A stretch of DNA of 64,000 bases from Pisaster brevispinus. Lineage: Eukaryota; Echinodermata; Asteroidea; Forcipulatida; Asteriidae. The stretch lies in NCBI GenBank assembly GCA_023634235.1, contig JAMKCF010000020.1, forward strand, positions 62,001-126,000. The letters run 5' to 3'. The translations under genes were made by a program, and so were the position numbers. Below the pieces are notes generated by a model. It saw only the letters and a list, made by a program, of their open reading frames with translations. It did not search any database and had not been told where the DNA came from. Positions within the stretch are counted from its first letter, which is position 1; every line of letters starts with the position of its first letter. Of the stretch, positions 34,201 to 42,021 are shown piece after piece.

Positions 34201-36329
34201 GGTGCGCGAAGGCGGGAACAGGAACTAGATAAGCTGGGCTTAGCTTGGTGAAGTGTGTAGGCTGTAGCTGGGGCTAAGCCTCAACTGAAACCCACTAGGG
34301 TTGGGTAGGGAGTGTGTGCTCACTGAACTTAATCAGTTGTTGACAAGCACAGGGAAGGTGAGGGAACCTAGAGAAGACTGAGGGTATAGAAGACCCAAGT
34401 CTTGGATATAGGAGATCCATTGGTCAGGAAGTCTGTTCCCGCCTTTGCGCACCACCGAGCCAAGCCCAGCTACCAGTTAATCCCCTTCAAGGCAGTACTT
34501 AAGCAGCATCCAGCAACAGAGTCCAGCATTCTCCCGAAGACGATCAGAGCATACTGATCGAAACATTGAGTCGTTAACCACCGGTTCTTTTCAGAACCTA
34601 CACTACTCAAAAGAGATTTCCACATGGTGTTACCACAAAGCTTACTTAGTCCTTTAACATACATGTAGGAATCTGCAGTAACTAAATAGACTTGTAGGTG
34701 ATATCAGCTTTAACATGACTGAGTTTGTAGGCTAATTATAATTAGTACTCAGCTTTAAAGAATAAGAAAAAACACAATAAAATTGTAATGAAAGACAAAA
34801 CTTCACAGTTATTTGTTTCAAAGCAGCATCTTCAATAGTGTAACACCTCTTGGACATATTTATGTAACGCAAATATAATTTGTTGGGGGAAATCCTCTTC
34901 AAACTGCCACTACTATTTAATTCAACAAAATATCACAAATAGACATGTGCACATGGGATTATATTATTGGTTACTTTGTATCTTACTGGATATAAAACTT
35001 GGACCAAAGCCGATTGTGAAGTTACATGTAGGTGTAATTTGCTGCTAATGTAACCGTTTCAGTTGGTGTGTGTATGCTGATGTTGTCCCACATGATTTGG
35101 ATATCCTTTTTCAACAAAATTTGCATTCTGCACACTGTTTGCTTATCACCACTTTTTCATTTCCTTGAATTTTCTTGTGATTTGTCAACCCGAAAAAAAG
35201 AATCAGCCAATATATTAGATATTATAAATGTAGCTCTTCTTTAAATTAACATTGGCCAGACACGGACTACATGTATACACAAGAAAAGCCAGCAGCTTAT
35301 CTTACAGTTTCCGCTGGCCGGCTGGTCCATGACCTAAAACACTGATATACAGTTCTTATTTTGTAAAAGTAACATAAATGGTTACCATATTACAAATCCC
35401 ACCTTTTTAGTTTTTATTTCATACTATTATAATTTGGTGGTGAACAGGCTAATTTGGTGGTGATCAGGATTTTATCTCATCACCAGGTCCTGTTTTAGCA
35501 TTGACTCGTGTTGATATAAATATGAACGTGTACAAAGCCAGACTTTCAAGAGGAATCTCCAATAGTAACATGAACTTACAATATTAAAAAAAGGTGTAAG
35601 AAGCTGTTATTTTTAAGGGCTTTAAAGCAGCCAATCACTCATAAATGTTGTCAACGCCCCTGCTGCAAGTGATGCTCACCAGTTTGACCTGATCGTCAAA
35701 ACGCAATTTCATGTCCACAGATTCAATTTTGGGCTGAACAAGTTTTTCATGTATTATGCGAAGTAGAAGAAGTAGCAAATGTATCATACGAAATAACAGC
35801 TGCCTACTATTTATTATTGATACAAAGATTTTTTACACAGCTTTGTACATCAAGAACTCAAATGCAAAACCACAGGATTTAGTTGGAGTATTTCTGTATA
35901 CTAACAATACTAGTAGTAGCAGATGAAAAACAAGGCAAAGTTCAGATCATATTTAGTGAAAAGTGATACATGGGCTTAGCCAGGAATACAATTTATATGC
36001 TTGACCGATACACTTTCAGGTGTGACATTTTTTTCCACATTTTTCTATAATGCTCTTAAAAGTACCATGTCACCTGGCAAATGCTGAAAAGTTTGTTTTT
36101 TTCCTAACTAAAGTCTTTTAAAATTCACTGATTGATAAATGTAAATGATCACTGTTTAATTTCACTCACAGTCACAGCACCTAGGGTGATTTCATGTGCA
36201 CTTCAGATGATAGTACAATGCAAGAATGGACCCGGGAAATTATGCCAGGACTGACTGATAAGGATTTCTGAATAAAGAAAAAACACTTGACTTACCACCA
36301 AGAACCAGAAACAGAAAGGGACTCATCAT
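3939..36329 (-). CDS. Gene 1: secreted FReD protein with four nested F5/8C (discoidin) domains, 13 exons
   Basis: Spliced model on the minus strand: 36329-36296, 24446-24306, 21568-21438, 16404-16143, 15082-14766, 14242-14104, 9979-9657, 9407-9266, 8872-8538, 6919-6781, 5865-5513, 5139-5001, 4222-3939. Every junction has AG/GT ends and phases match, giving 2739 nt (912 aa). Seen in order: signal peptide, about 45-residue linker, FReD N and middle parts, four F5/8C domains, FReD C part and stop. Family knowledge: FReD and F5/8C domains are extracellular recognition modules for glycans, acetyl groups or membranes, as in ficolins, tachylectins and lactadherin, so a secreted lectin-like recognition role is inferred. 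NxS/T sites include NRS, NWT, NST, NGT, NIS and NGS. The domain nesting is unusual. Splicing is predicted and not demonstrated; small unrecognised exons could exist in the 11.8-kb first intron. Confidence 0.8.
5001..5139 (-). CDS. Gene 1 exon 12: F5/8C module 4, C-terminal part
   Basis: 139 nt, phase 0 to phase 1; acceptor TTTTACAG. Contains [24 protein letters not shown] and RIELIGC. The donor GTAGGT is the weakest in the gene, and a GTTTAT lies 4 nt downstream, but only GTAGGT keeps the phase to the terminal exon (A|GT, Ser). Paralogue at 60011-60149. A short AAAT microsatellite lies just upstream at 5143-5168. Confidence 0.85.
5513..5865 (-). CDS. Gene 1 exon 11: F5/8C module 4, N-terminal part
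   Basis: 353 nt, the longest discoidin N exon, phase 1 to phase 0; acceptor TTTACAG, donor CAG|GTAAAT. Features: [63 protein letters not shown] and [15 protein letters not shown]. Paralogue at 60508-60860 differs at five residues. Confidence 0.88.
6218..6632 (+). mobile_element. tRNA-Leu-derived SINE in gene 1 intron
   Basis: The head reads as a tRNA-Leu: GTCATGGCCAAGCGGATAAG (A box), anticodon arm CCGGACTCAAGCTCTGG with CAA anticodon, and B box GGTTCGAGTCCCGG, closing TTGTGAC. A conserved body follows (CTTCAGATGGGACATAAAGTC, then the CACGTAAAAGAACCCAGTGC segment) and a short CACTATTATTACT tail. Orthologous copy at 61214-61599 shows insertion before the duplication. Transcribed opposite to the gene. 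Confidence 0.8.
6781..6919 (-). CDS. Gene 1 exon 10: F5/8C module 3, C-terminal part
   Basis: 139 nt, phase 0 to phase 1; acceptor CCCAACAG, donor AAAG|GTGAGT. Contains [21 protein letters not shown] and ends RVELLGC. The intron before it (6920-8537) carries a SINE split by a MITE; a SINE copy also lies in the following intron. Paralogue at 61710-61848. Confidence 0.86.
6959..8074 (+). mobile_element. Second tRNA-Leu SINE, split by a MITE
   Basis: Same family as at 6218. The head and body occupy 6959-7319; the tail ATGAGCGCTTTATAAGAAGC resumes at 8032 after the inserted element at 7323-8028. The paralogous copy at 61856-62178 has an uninterrupted body and tail. Confidence 0.78.
7323..8028. 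mobile_element. Harbinger-like MITE with TTA target duplication
   Basis: Terminal inverted repeats GGGGTCTTGTCAAAATTAAT at the left and the complement of ATTAGTTTTGACAAGGTCCC at the right, flanked by TTA on both sides (7320-7322 and 8029-8031). 706 bp, no transposase. Absent from the paralogous SINE, which gives a clean empty site. The 3-bp TTA duplication suits PIF/Harbinger. Confidence 0.75.
8538..8872 (-). CDS. Gene 1 exon 9: F5/8C module 3, N-terminal part
   Basis: 335 nt, phase 1 to phase 0; acceptor TCTAACAG, donor CAA|GTAAGA. Features: [52 protein letters not shown] and [16 protein letters not shown]. Has a paralogue at 62643-62977 of identical length. This copy has an extra Cys (YECQ) where the paralogue has YQYQ. 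Confidence 0.88.
8880..9265. other. Gene 1 intron 8, no insertion
   Basis: 393-nt intron (8873-9265) without recognisable elements. The corresponding gene 2 intron runs off the window edge and contains a 734-bp piggyBac-like insertion. Confidence 0.5.
9266..9407 (-). CDS. Gene 1 exon 8: F5/8C module 2, C-terminal part
   Basis: 142 nt, phase 0 to phase 1; acceptor TTCACAG, donor AATG|GTAAGG. Contains [21 protein letters not shown] and CVELLGC. One codon longer than the other three C-terminal exons. Separated from exon 7 by a 249-nt intron, the shortest in the gene. Exons 7 and 8 total 465 nt. Confidence 0.88.
9657..9979 (-). CDS. Gene 1 exon 7: F5/8C module 2, N-terminal part
   Basis: 323 nt, phase 1 to phase 0; acceptor CTTTTCAG, donor CAG|GTATGT. 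Features: [42 protein letters not shown] and [17 protein letters not shown]. It has the extra Cys pair seen in modules 2-4. It is the only module here with WYKVDL in place of WLQxDL. Confidence 0.88.
9980..10870. other. Intronic sequence, nothing recognised
   Basis: First part of the 4.1-kb intron 6 of gene 1. A GTCTGGAGG(T/G)AATT motif recurs at about 10157 and 10240, suggesting a short local duplication. No coding signal. Confidence 0.4.
10877..10935 (-). mobile_element. CR1/L2-type LINE or SINE 3' tail fragment
   Basis: On the minus strand it reads AGCGCTCCGATCTTTGTGGG then GCACTATAAAAATGCCTTTA with an ATGT microsatellite after it. This is the GCGCTTT...TATAAAT type tail shared with the LINE at 12655 and, loosely, the SINE tail at 8041. 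Confidence 0.5.
11460..12125. repeat. Degenerate tandem repeat with CA runs
   Basis: Blocks built of CA/AC microsatellite, then a GGGGACCTCCTATTGT-like piece, then CCCATTGGTTTTGTACAC. The last recurs near 11577, 11757 and 11968, and GCATCCCTGTGGAGACATCT recurs at 11701 and 12100. Open frames here on both strands are by-products. Confidence 0.6.
12135..12508 (-). pseudogene. CR1/L2-type LINE reverse transcriptase fragment
   Basis: Minus-strand frames give [40 protein letters not shown] and, after a frame break, [14 protein letters not shown], the RT motif that precedes the active site. About 370 bp, truncated at both ends. Lies in intron 6 of gene 1 in the same orientation. Confidence 0.8.
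12655..13667 (-). pseudogene. CR1/L2-type LINE, internally deleted, with 3' tail
   Basis: Upstream part (13667-13299): [20 protein letters not shown] and [22 protein letters not shown] fingers region. Downstream part (13309-12788): [46 protein letters not shown], the C-terminal LINE region. The two meet at about 13300 without the palm (DLSAAFD...YADD) segment, so the catalytic core has been deleted. The 3' end (12655-12720) carries the GCGCTTTATAAATACC tail and an ATT-rich end. Same strand as the host gene. Confidence 0.85.
13680..14100. other. Intronic sequence, nothing recognised
   Basis: Between the LINE 5' end and exon 6 of gene 1; no coding or repeat signal seen. Confidence 0.4.
14104..14242 (-). 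CDS. Gene 1 exon 6: F5/8C module 1, C-terminal part
   Basis: 139 nt, phase 0 to phase 1, acceptor TTGACAG and donor AGAG|GTAAGT. Shows the typical second half: [25 protein letters not shown] and ending in RIELLGC with the closing Cys. Exons 5 and 6 total 456 nt, a multiple of three, so the module is a frame-neutral cassette. Confidence 0.88.
14766..15082 (-). CDS. Gene 1 exon 5: F5/8C module 1, N-terminal part
   Basis: Acceptor GTTTCAG, donor CACAG|GTAAGG, 317 nt, phase 1 to phase 0. Opens with the domain's first Cys ([11 protein letters not shown]), then [29 protein letters not shown] and [16 protein letters not shown]. Modules 2-4 carry an extra Cys pair in this half (before the PSN segment and in GWCP); module 1 lacks both. 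NGT near the end is a possible N-glycosylation site. Confidence 0.88.
15100..16140. other. Gene 1 intron 4: site of the discoidin array insertion
   Basis: 1060-nt intron between the FReD middle exon and the first discoidin exon. I see no repeat ends or TIRs in it that would explain how the array entered the FReD. Confidence 0.45.
16143..16404 (-). CDS. Gene 1 exon 4: middle part of fibrinogen-related domain
   Basis: Acceptor TTTCTAG and donor ACTG|GTATGT bound 262 nt, phase 0 in and phase 1 out. The peptide has the FReD core [31 protein letters not shown], then TIRLDL and [13 protein letters not shown]. It stops where ordinary FReDs go on to the calcium and ligand half. The next homologous stretch is 12 kb further on (4222-3939) and also begins in phase 1; joined directly they make one complete FReD. 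The exon downstream in the chain is instead a discoidin exon. Confidence 0.9.
17721..19094. mobile_element. hAT-like non-autonomous element with GAGACC subterminal arrays
   Basis: Ends CAGTGTTGAAGTC and GACCTACAACACTG (inverted CAGTGTTG), flanked by an exact 8-bp duplication CAGCCTAG at 17713-17720 and 19095-19102. Removing the 1374 bp rejoins the LINE frame (VLTEGKAF to CEELYKP), confirming the limits. Both ends carry dense GAGACC/GAGACCAAGACC hexamer arrays (17745-17895 and 18955-19085), all on the plus strand. No transposase. An internal segment at 18738-18845 is a separate palindromic repeat. Confidence 0.85.
18738..18845. repeat. Palindromic MITE-like fragment inside the hAT element
   Basis: GATTTCACAAAGAGTTAAGAC, then AGTTAGGACGAGT and its complement ACTCGTCCTAACT back to back, then AGGACTAGCCTTAAG. 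Foldback structure of about 100 bp. Confidence 0.6.
19728..20315. repeat. Two-copy tandem duplication, period 293 bp
   Basis: GCCTCAATTTTTATTCTGAT starts at 19728 and again at 20021. The copies differ at only a few positions (ACTATATG versus ACTTTATG; ATATATAC versus ATATTCAC). It interrupts the LINE endonuclease region. The unit creates the same minus-strand open frame twice. Confidence 0.88.
21438..21568 (-). CDS. Gene 1 exon 3: N-terminal part of fibrinogen-related domain
   Basis: 131 nt, phase 1 in and phase 0 out, donor ATT|GTAAGT. The peptide carries the hallmark FReD opening: [21 protein letters not shown] and TGWI, including the two Cys of the first disulfide. It joins without a gap to exon 4 (GWI|VVQRR), the standard FReD sequence at this point. 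Confidence 0.9.
21600..22340. other. Intron 2 of gene 1, nothing recognised
   Basis: AT-rich, no coding signal and no clear repeat ends. Confidence 0.4.
22346..23369 (+). mobile_element. Candidate non-autonomous Helitron/Helentron-like element
   Basis: A 33-nt 5' stem-loop at 22347-22379 (AGCTGTTTTGTAGCG / CGCTGCGAAACAGCT) is followed by CTTGTTTTCG. A 3' hairpin GCATTTGTGCACAAATGC at 23338-23355 is followed by AATCATGT and CTAG|T. Helitrons end with a hairpin and CTRR and insert before T. CGAAACAGCTC occurs at both ends. The 3' motif TCATGTCTAGTT matches, inverted, the ends in the 42-46 kb array. No helicase seen. Confidence 0.45.
24306..24446 (-). CDS. Gene 1 exon 2: end of signal peptide and linker
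   Basis: Acceptor TTTCAG and donor AAG|GTGAGC bound 141 nt, phase 1 to phase 1. The translation continues the signal peptide and then gives a polar, proline- and lysine-containing linker (around [13 protein letters not shown] and KQVPKRNRC). It has one Cys and matches no domain I recognise. In family members this position often holds an oligomerisation segment; no collagen or heptad repeat is visible here. The reading frame fits exons 1 and 3 exactly. The 34-nt exon 1 and this exon are the least certain parts of the gene model. Confidence 0.6.
25035..25560 (+). pseudogene. L1-like LINE reverse transcriptase C-terminal fragment
   Basis: Plus-strand frame gives [36 protein letters not shown] and [18 protein letters not shown], the conserved C-terminal RT thumb pattern (W..R.LT..GR...K). 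After a frame break, [11 protein letters not shown] follows. Lies in intron 1 of gene 1, opposite strand. Confidence 0.72.
26430..28070 (-). pseudogene. DIRS-type retroelement remnant (RT, RNase H, tyrosine recombinase)
   Basis: Minus strand, high to low coordinates: [12 protein letters not shown] and [15 protein letters not shown] (RT, about 28030-27910), [13 protein letters not shown] and [18 protein letters not shown] (RT thumb), then [19 protein letters not shown] and [16 protein letters not shown] (RNase H), [20 protein letters not shown], then [15 protein letters not shown] and [11 protein letters not shown]...STIKNY-like (recombinase N part), then [14 protein letters not shown] and [22 protein letters not shown] is the DIRS order. 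Frameshifts and missing ends show it is dead. GC content is visibly higher than the surrounding intron, suggesting recent arrival or strong codon bias. Confidence 0.88.
28080..29080. other. Intronic repeats of unknown type
   Basis: Contains a small hairpin TTATCCGGTCACGTCCGGATAA at about 28514-28535 and a segment at 28896-28957 (AGCTGGGCAAGTAAAGAGGT) that is a diverged copy of 24059-24120. No gene. Confidence 0.45.
29087..29225 (+). repeat. Dispersed direct repeat, copy A
   Basis: TGTTGATGCTTTCT, TTTAATTAAGG, TGCTCCTGAATTT-like and GGCAAGACTGCCAAG occur here and again at 30749-30885 in the same order and orientation, about 1.66 kb apart. Confidence 0.65.
30749..30885 (+). repeat. Dispersed direct repeat, copy B
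   Basis: Partner of 29087-29225. The 1.5 kb between has no retroelement coding signal that I can read, so a solo-LTR pair is only one possibility. Confidence 0.65.
32056..32398 (+). repeat. GAGACC-type minisatellite
   Basis: Repeated units of the form GAGACCGAGATCAAGACCAA followed by GGTATCT. It resembles the subterminal arrays of the element at 17721 but I see no matching TIR or target duplication, so it may be an eroded relative. Confidence 0.7.
32420..32705 (+). repeat. Interspersed TTCACAAAGAGCCACA motif, four copies
   Basis: CACAAAGAGCCACA or a close variant at about 32420, 32507, 32590 and 32690, spaced 80-100 bp. On the minus strand it gives a recurring WLFVK. Confidence 0.55.
32710..33960. 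other. Intronic sequence, nothing recognised
   Basis: AT-rich, with a CACGTGA-containing patch at 32600-32930 that is richer in GC; no coding frame supported. Confidence 0.35.
33972..34651. mobile_element. Penelope-like inverted terminal repeat pair with hammerhead-like motifs
   Basis: Two arms of about 220 bp in inverted orientation (34010-34235 and 34435-34650) around a 200-bp spacer. Each arm contains a stem GATCAG/CTGATC followed by GAAA, and the left arm has CTGAAGA just before the stem; the right has CCGAAGA. That layout recalls the hammerhead-like motifs of Penelope-like retroelement terminal repeats. CTTTAACATA occurs at 33962-33971 and 34652-34661 as a possible target duplication. 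No RT present. Confidence 0.5.
34700..36290. other. Start of intron 1 of gene 1, nothing recognised
   Basis: No repeat ends or coding signal that I can support. Sequence next to the exon 1 donor is ordinary AT-rich intron. Confidence 0.4.
36296..36329 (-). CDS. Gene 1 exon 1: start codon and signal peptide start
   Basis: Two consecutive ATG codons followed by a hydrophobic stretch ([11 protein letters not shown]) that ends at a strong donor (G|GTAAGT) in phase 1. Joined to exon 2 it reads [19 protein letters not shown], a good secretory signal with likely cleavage near LTES. The first ATG has G at -3 and the second has A. I chose the first. A TATA-like box lies about 180 bp upstream. A short 5' exon of this kind is easily missed by ORF scanning. 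Confidence 0.7.
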
Positions 36330-36506
36330 GTCCTCTCCAATGAAGAAAACAAACTGTATCAGCAGAGGCAGCTAGAGTTCTGGAATATTGTGAGAAACAA
36401 AGTAAAAACCTTATCAACAGAGGCAGACAGCGACCTAAAACTAGTGTATCTGTTGATCACCAGCTCCTTCCCTTGAACTGAGTGTTTCAACCTACCTCCA
36501 GCGTGC

Positions 36507-36516
36507 TATATTATAT
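36507..36516 (-). promoter_or_regulatory. TATA-like box upstream of gene 1
   Basis: On the minus strand this reads ATATAATATA, about 180 bp before the predicted ATG at 36329. A start site some 30 bp downstream would give an unspliced 5' leader of about 150 nt. Position and composition are the only evidence in an AT-rich genome. Confidence 0.3.
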
Positions 36517-36529
36517 GAAAACATGTACA

Positions 36530-39500
36530 TGTATTGAAGTATTACACTCCCACATTGCTTGTGTGTGCCCGAGTGTCAACCAATCAGACACTGGCATGTT
36601 GCTGTATAGCTATGGTGACGTCCTACTGCACTGTCACCAGTCTGCTATCCACTGCTGCTGATCTTTGAAATATAATTGTCAATATTGGCAACAAAACGCA
36701 TTAATAAAGGGGGAAATATACTGAAATTCAATTTTGTATCTACTGGAGTCTTGGCAACTTCCAACAGAAAATATTACCAATTGGCAGAAGCCAGGAAGCT
36801 GGCCTGATTAGTATAAATTAATCTTACATGTGAAAATAGATAAACTAAACCTAATTTTTAAATTGATTTGTAAAAGATGCAAGCTTTTTCACTATGGGTC
36901 ACAAATAACAAATCTGGGTCACTTGTTAGAATCTTTACTGTTGAATATAAGTCAATGTTTAATCTAACTTGATTCAGAATGGGTTTAAATAAGATTAAAT
37001 CCATCTTTTCTGTTCTGCCATCCTAAGTGTTGAGGCTTTTGGGTATCTGCTATATGTATAATTTAAATACAGAGTAAAAATCAAATGAAAACTGTGTCTA
37101 AGGGATTCCATTTGAATTGCTGCTCTAACACTGTCTGTTTCAAGGGTACAAAAGGCCAAATGCAATATATATTTTACCACGGCTGTTTCATGCTATTAAA
37201 ACAAGGAGGGAATAAGAATAGAATGAGCAAGAAGATAGGCGGCTACTGTATGTATGCTTTGTTTTTCTTGTTACGTATAAAACACACCCTTTTCACATAA
37301 AAATCTATCAAACTTGTCAGAAAGTCTGAGAACAAAAACTTTGTTGTTACAATTTCTTGATTTATTTTGAGAAATTTTTAGGTACTCGGCCCACAGCCAA
37401 AACCTATTGTTATTATACAGTTTGTTTTTTGCCTCTTCTTCTTCACCCAAAACCTTCTCTTGCAAAGGTGGTACAGACTGAAAACTTGGCATGTGCTTAG
37501 ACCTATGTACATTGATGAAACCACAATCTAGTTTGGGATTTGCTTCTTGAATAAGAACACAGAATTTGCAGAAATTCATTTACAGGTGCTCAATTAAACT
37601 GTACATACAGTTCACATCCTGAAAATAAGATTATAACATTTAAAAAAAAATCATTTTGACCAGAACCCAACGTCAGTTTTTGTTGACTTTGGTGAAACGC
37701 TCTGTAACATCATTGTTGTCGGATAAATATTGTGTGATGTCGGCACTGGAAAAAAACTGTTCACAAGCGAAATCAAAATAGAAAAGCCTCTAAATGTTAG
37801 AAAGCAGAGGATCTATGGAGGAATTTATTATCTGCAAAGAAGGGCATTGCTTGTTAAAGCCAGCACTGCATGTTAAATGTTAGCAAAGAGGGGGAAACCT
37901 CCAATGGAGAGATGAAAAGGATAGTGATTACTATGATGGAGAGGTTTGTGGCATAAGCAATGCTTGTACCTAACAATGGAGCTAGCAACAAAAAGAGTGG
38001 ACCATCACTGCTTAATGGTAATAAGTCTATTCAGTTATTGAGTTACTAACTAAATGAAACCACTTCATAACTGTCGTTCTTTGGTACATATACTCCTGTT
38101 CTTACAAGGGTTGACACTGCATAAAGTGTGTTATCGCAATGTTATATGAAACGTTCGTAACGTAGATTAGTAAGTGAATGAATTTGTAAAACAAATGCTA
38201 TTGTAAGTTTTTAAGATTTCGGGAATTCTTAACGAATGCAAGTAATTTGTTGAGTAAATCTTCCAGGAAAGTATCAATCTCCAGTCAGATAATCATGAGA
38301 AACATTTAACTTCAACTACAAATCTTTCACAAAGCATTTTTTTTAACAAATCCCAGTAAAAGTCCAAGTAAATCTTTGTTTATTTTAACTGTTCGTTTGT
38401 TTTAATCCTATACAAATGTTGATATATATACAATAGAACTAATTTTTGAAAGTTTCATTTCAAAGGTGGTAGCGTTTTTGAGGTATTGTCAAAAACCTGG
38501 AGGGGTTATGTCCAGGGCCTTTAAGTAATTCTTGAAACTGTTTGCTCATGAGCCAAACTAGATATGAATTTGGATACTGCATCAGCCTTCAGTTGAGTAC
38601 ACTCTGGCTGGATGCTTAGAACACGTAACCAATGTTTATACTTCTCGCGATTGACCAGAGGTCAAAGGGTCATATAACCGGCTAAAGGGACAGCAATTTT
38701 GAGTCATCTGCCAAAAATTAAAATTTCCTCTGTCATTTAAGTTTTGTACTTGATTGTGGTTGCAGATCAGTATTCTGAATGTTTTTTTAAAACTACCGGT
38801 CATTGATCATAGATGTGATCATAGAGCTTTTCCTGATAGGAACTAGGATGACTTCTGTTTCTTGAGTCAAGTTTTCACAATATTCTCATTGCAGCCATTT
38901 GCTCACTGTGCAATATACACCTGCAAAGACAAACAATACCAGACTGGGAAGCAAACGGTTTACTTGAAATGTTTGCCAACATTTGATTTCTGTGCTTGGA
39001 GCTATTTTTACCTGTCTCAGGCAATGTTTCACCCGAGAATAAACAAATTATATCATATTATTTGGCCTTAGTGCTGGCAAGATCAAGTCTTGAGCTACCA
39101 TGAAGTTGTCTGTTTTGCCCATGCATCCCCAACCCCCCCCCCCTAACAAAAACCTTATTCAGCACCCACACCATATAGGTAACGGTAATGTCAGAACAAG
39201 CATACTCTAAGGACTCAGTCATCAACTGAAGTTATGTAACTAGCACTTTGCTTTTGCCAGTGTCAGAGCATTGCTATGGTTACTGGGTATTATGGGTTTT
39301 AGTTTTTAATGAAAGACAAGGTACAATCAGTTGGATTAAAGCTCAAAGTTTTGGGTATCTTATCCCCTTTTTTCAAAATATTTCTTGTTTTTTTATTGTT
39401 GTTATTATTATTATTTATAACTGCATTCCACTTTCCACTTTCCACTTTCCACATCGATAAGCAGTTTGCACCAAGCAACAAATTTGACGATTGACATAAG

Positions 39501-42000
39501 GGTTAGGGTCATGTTTGTGATTGGACTTTTTCAGCTGGATACATAGTGAGCACTCAGGACAACCTCCATGGCCAGAGCTATACATTCGTCCTTGTAGCAC
39601 ATGTTTCCTGTTGCTGCCTAGGTAGCCTACATAGTTACAGCACATGTAAAACAAATCCCTTATAGACCATGAAAACATGTACAGCATTTTGACTGGCAGT
39701 ATAATTTTTTCTTTCTTTTCTTCAGGAAAAAATTAATTAGTAATCACTTTGGTATTTCTTGACACACTGTTTCACGGTGTACTTAACACACAGTACATTT
39801 ACACGTAGATGTACTTGTAATAAACATTATTAATTTATGGTAAATTAGCTTTCGGTATTTTCGGTATTGAACAAATACCGTGACTACTTGGTAAAACTGT
39901 ATAACCGCCCAAGCTTAGTCAGCGCCACCATCCTAGTCAGAAGAGGATGCCCTCCCTTAACCAAATGTGTACATTGTCAAAGGCTAAATGCTTTACTCAC
40001 AGGCAGGTCACAGTTTGTGTTTTCCCTCATTTATATCTGATATTTATATTTATTTTAGATTAATTGACATGACGTTCTTTTGTTCCTCGGATCAAGGATT
40101 ATTGTCTTGGACACTTACTCAATAAAGAGGCTTGTTAAATTAATCAACAAAGTGGTTCGCCGTTGGTTGTATTTTGTTTTATAACTTTCAGAACTTAGTG
40201 GCCTTTGTGCTTTTTCTATTTACACATTTTTGGCCTTGGTGCCCTTTCTGCTGGTCTTGGTGCCCTCCAAAATTTGGAAAACTCCAAGGCCAAAGTGGCC
40301 TTGCCCTAAAAAAATTGTAATTCCAGGCCTGCTACTAGAGAATTGGGTTTGTTCTAAGGGTGGAACTTTGAAGAAACGTTACAACATGTACAGGTATCAT
40401 CCAAGCTACATACAATGGGACCCAATGAAGGACAGCAGTCATCAGTCAATTGAAATTACCAAATCAAGCCCTGCATGGGGGAATGGGTTTGCGATGACTG
40501 CTCAACTCCCACACATCGGCCTTACTTGCAGCATAGAGAACATCTGTGTTCACAGTCATGTTTACGAATAAAACATGAATGAGTGTGTAATGTCAGCTGA
40601 AAGTTTGGCATGGGGGAGCATAAAGACGTGCTGCAAGATATCACTTTAATGTGAGTATTCTCTATGTTCTGTCATTTTAAAATTTATTATTTTACATTAT
40701 TTGTCTGTCTGCCTGTACTGCCGCTGTAAGCAAAGGCCTACCTAAAGCTAGAACATCAGCCAGATTATTGATGCTGAAATTTCCTTGAAAATTAGTCCTC
40801 ATACATAAGGGATGTGTGTGTGTGGAGGGGGTGGGGGTGGGGGGGGGGGGGGAGTTGCGATATTTCGCGCATGCGTGCCATAGTTTAAATATAGGTAAAA
40901 TATTAAAGGCAAGATAAATGAGTCATAGATGTGGTTGTTACTGGAATGTTAGACAACAATCACCAGTAGAAACTGTAGGGATTTGTATGTAGCCTTTTCC
41001 AAAGTTATGAGCGAGTGAGGTTCATGGGAAAGGGCGGTCATTTGGGCAGGCAGTGCTCTTAAGGCACCTAAATCAATTTCTAAATTTGCAGCTTTTATAA
41101 CTTCAAGTATCAAGGGACTCACTTTTGACTACATCATTGCTATTAGTTTCAGTGTTGTTTGGTCCATAAATCATTTTTATCAAAGAAACATAAACAATAA
41201 CAAAAACTCTGCAATCTTGAAATTTTTGTAAACTTTAGTGTGTCTTTTTAGGCAATTATGAACTGAATTTTTGGGTAGAAAATGCATAATTCTTACAAAT
41301 TGTCTGACAGGGGCATACAAATAAATGTCTCTAAGTATTTCAAGAGTTGTCCATTTTCCTCAAATCTCACTCTTGTGTGACGCCGAATGTGCACATCTGC
41401 ATGGTCTTTACTGTCCTAGCAATAATGTTTTTCCGCCGATTCTCATTTTACTCTGAAAGAATTTGTACAGAAAGTCGTGCGGTTCAAATTCGTGGCATCC
41501 ATTGTAACTACCAATATTTTTAATTCTCCTCTTACTTTTAGTTTTTGCAAATTACATGTGGTACTTGTTTACATCAGGGGTAATAATGAATGATGACTTG
41601 ATCATAATGATATTGATCAAGTAGTAACAATGAGCGTAGCATACAATATTTCAAGAACCCCATCCCCCAATTAGTGATTTATATGTGAAGACCTACATGT
41701 ACTGTGCATGTGATCTTCTTAAGGTGTTTTACGGTGACCGAGCAACTGTAAACTGTGTATTTCTTACTTACATGTATTTGTTTTAATCTTCGTTATGTGT
41801 GTTTGTGTACTTGTTGGTGTGCCACAGTCTGTTTTATGTGGGTTTCGGTGTACTATTTTTGTCTATTTAAAATAATGTTTTTATCAATTATTGTGTTATT
41901 GTGTAACTGTAATTTTCAACTTTTATATTTTTATATATTTATACATAGTTTTTAATGATACATGTAAGTGGCGGCTATCCGCTGTTGGATATCAATAATA
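36530..42000. other. Upstream region of gene 1, no gene seen
   Basis: Open frames of 60-113 codons occur but none has a recognisable motif or exon-like splice context. A poly-G run is at 40826-40853. The 40200-40310 stretch has repeated GGCCTTGGTGCCCT-like phrases and looks repetitive. Confidence 0.45.
40826..40853 (+). repeat. G-rich run with G-quadruplex potential
   Basis: GGAGGGGGTGGGGGTGGGGG continuing into a run of G, preceded by a GT microsatellite at 40814-40825. Confidence 0.7.
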
Positions 42001-42021
42001 AATATATAAAAAAAATATTTA

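Noticed and set aside
40230..40571. 113-codon plus-strand frame
   Set aside because: Begins in repetitive GGCCTTGGTGCCCT-like sequence, no domain and no splice context that I can support.
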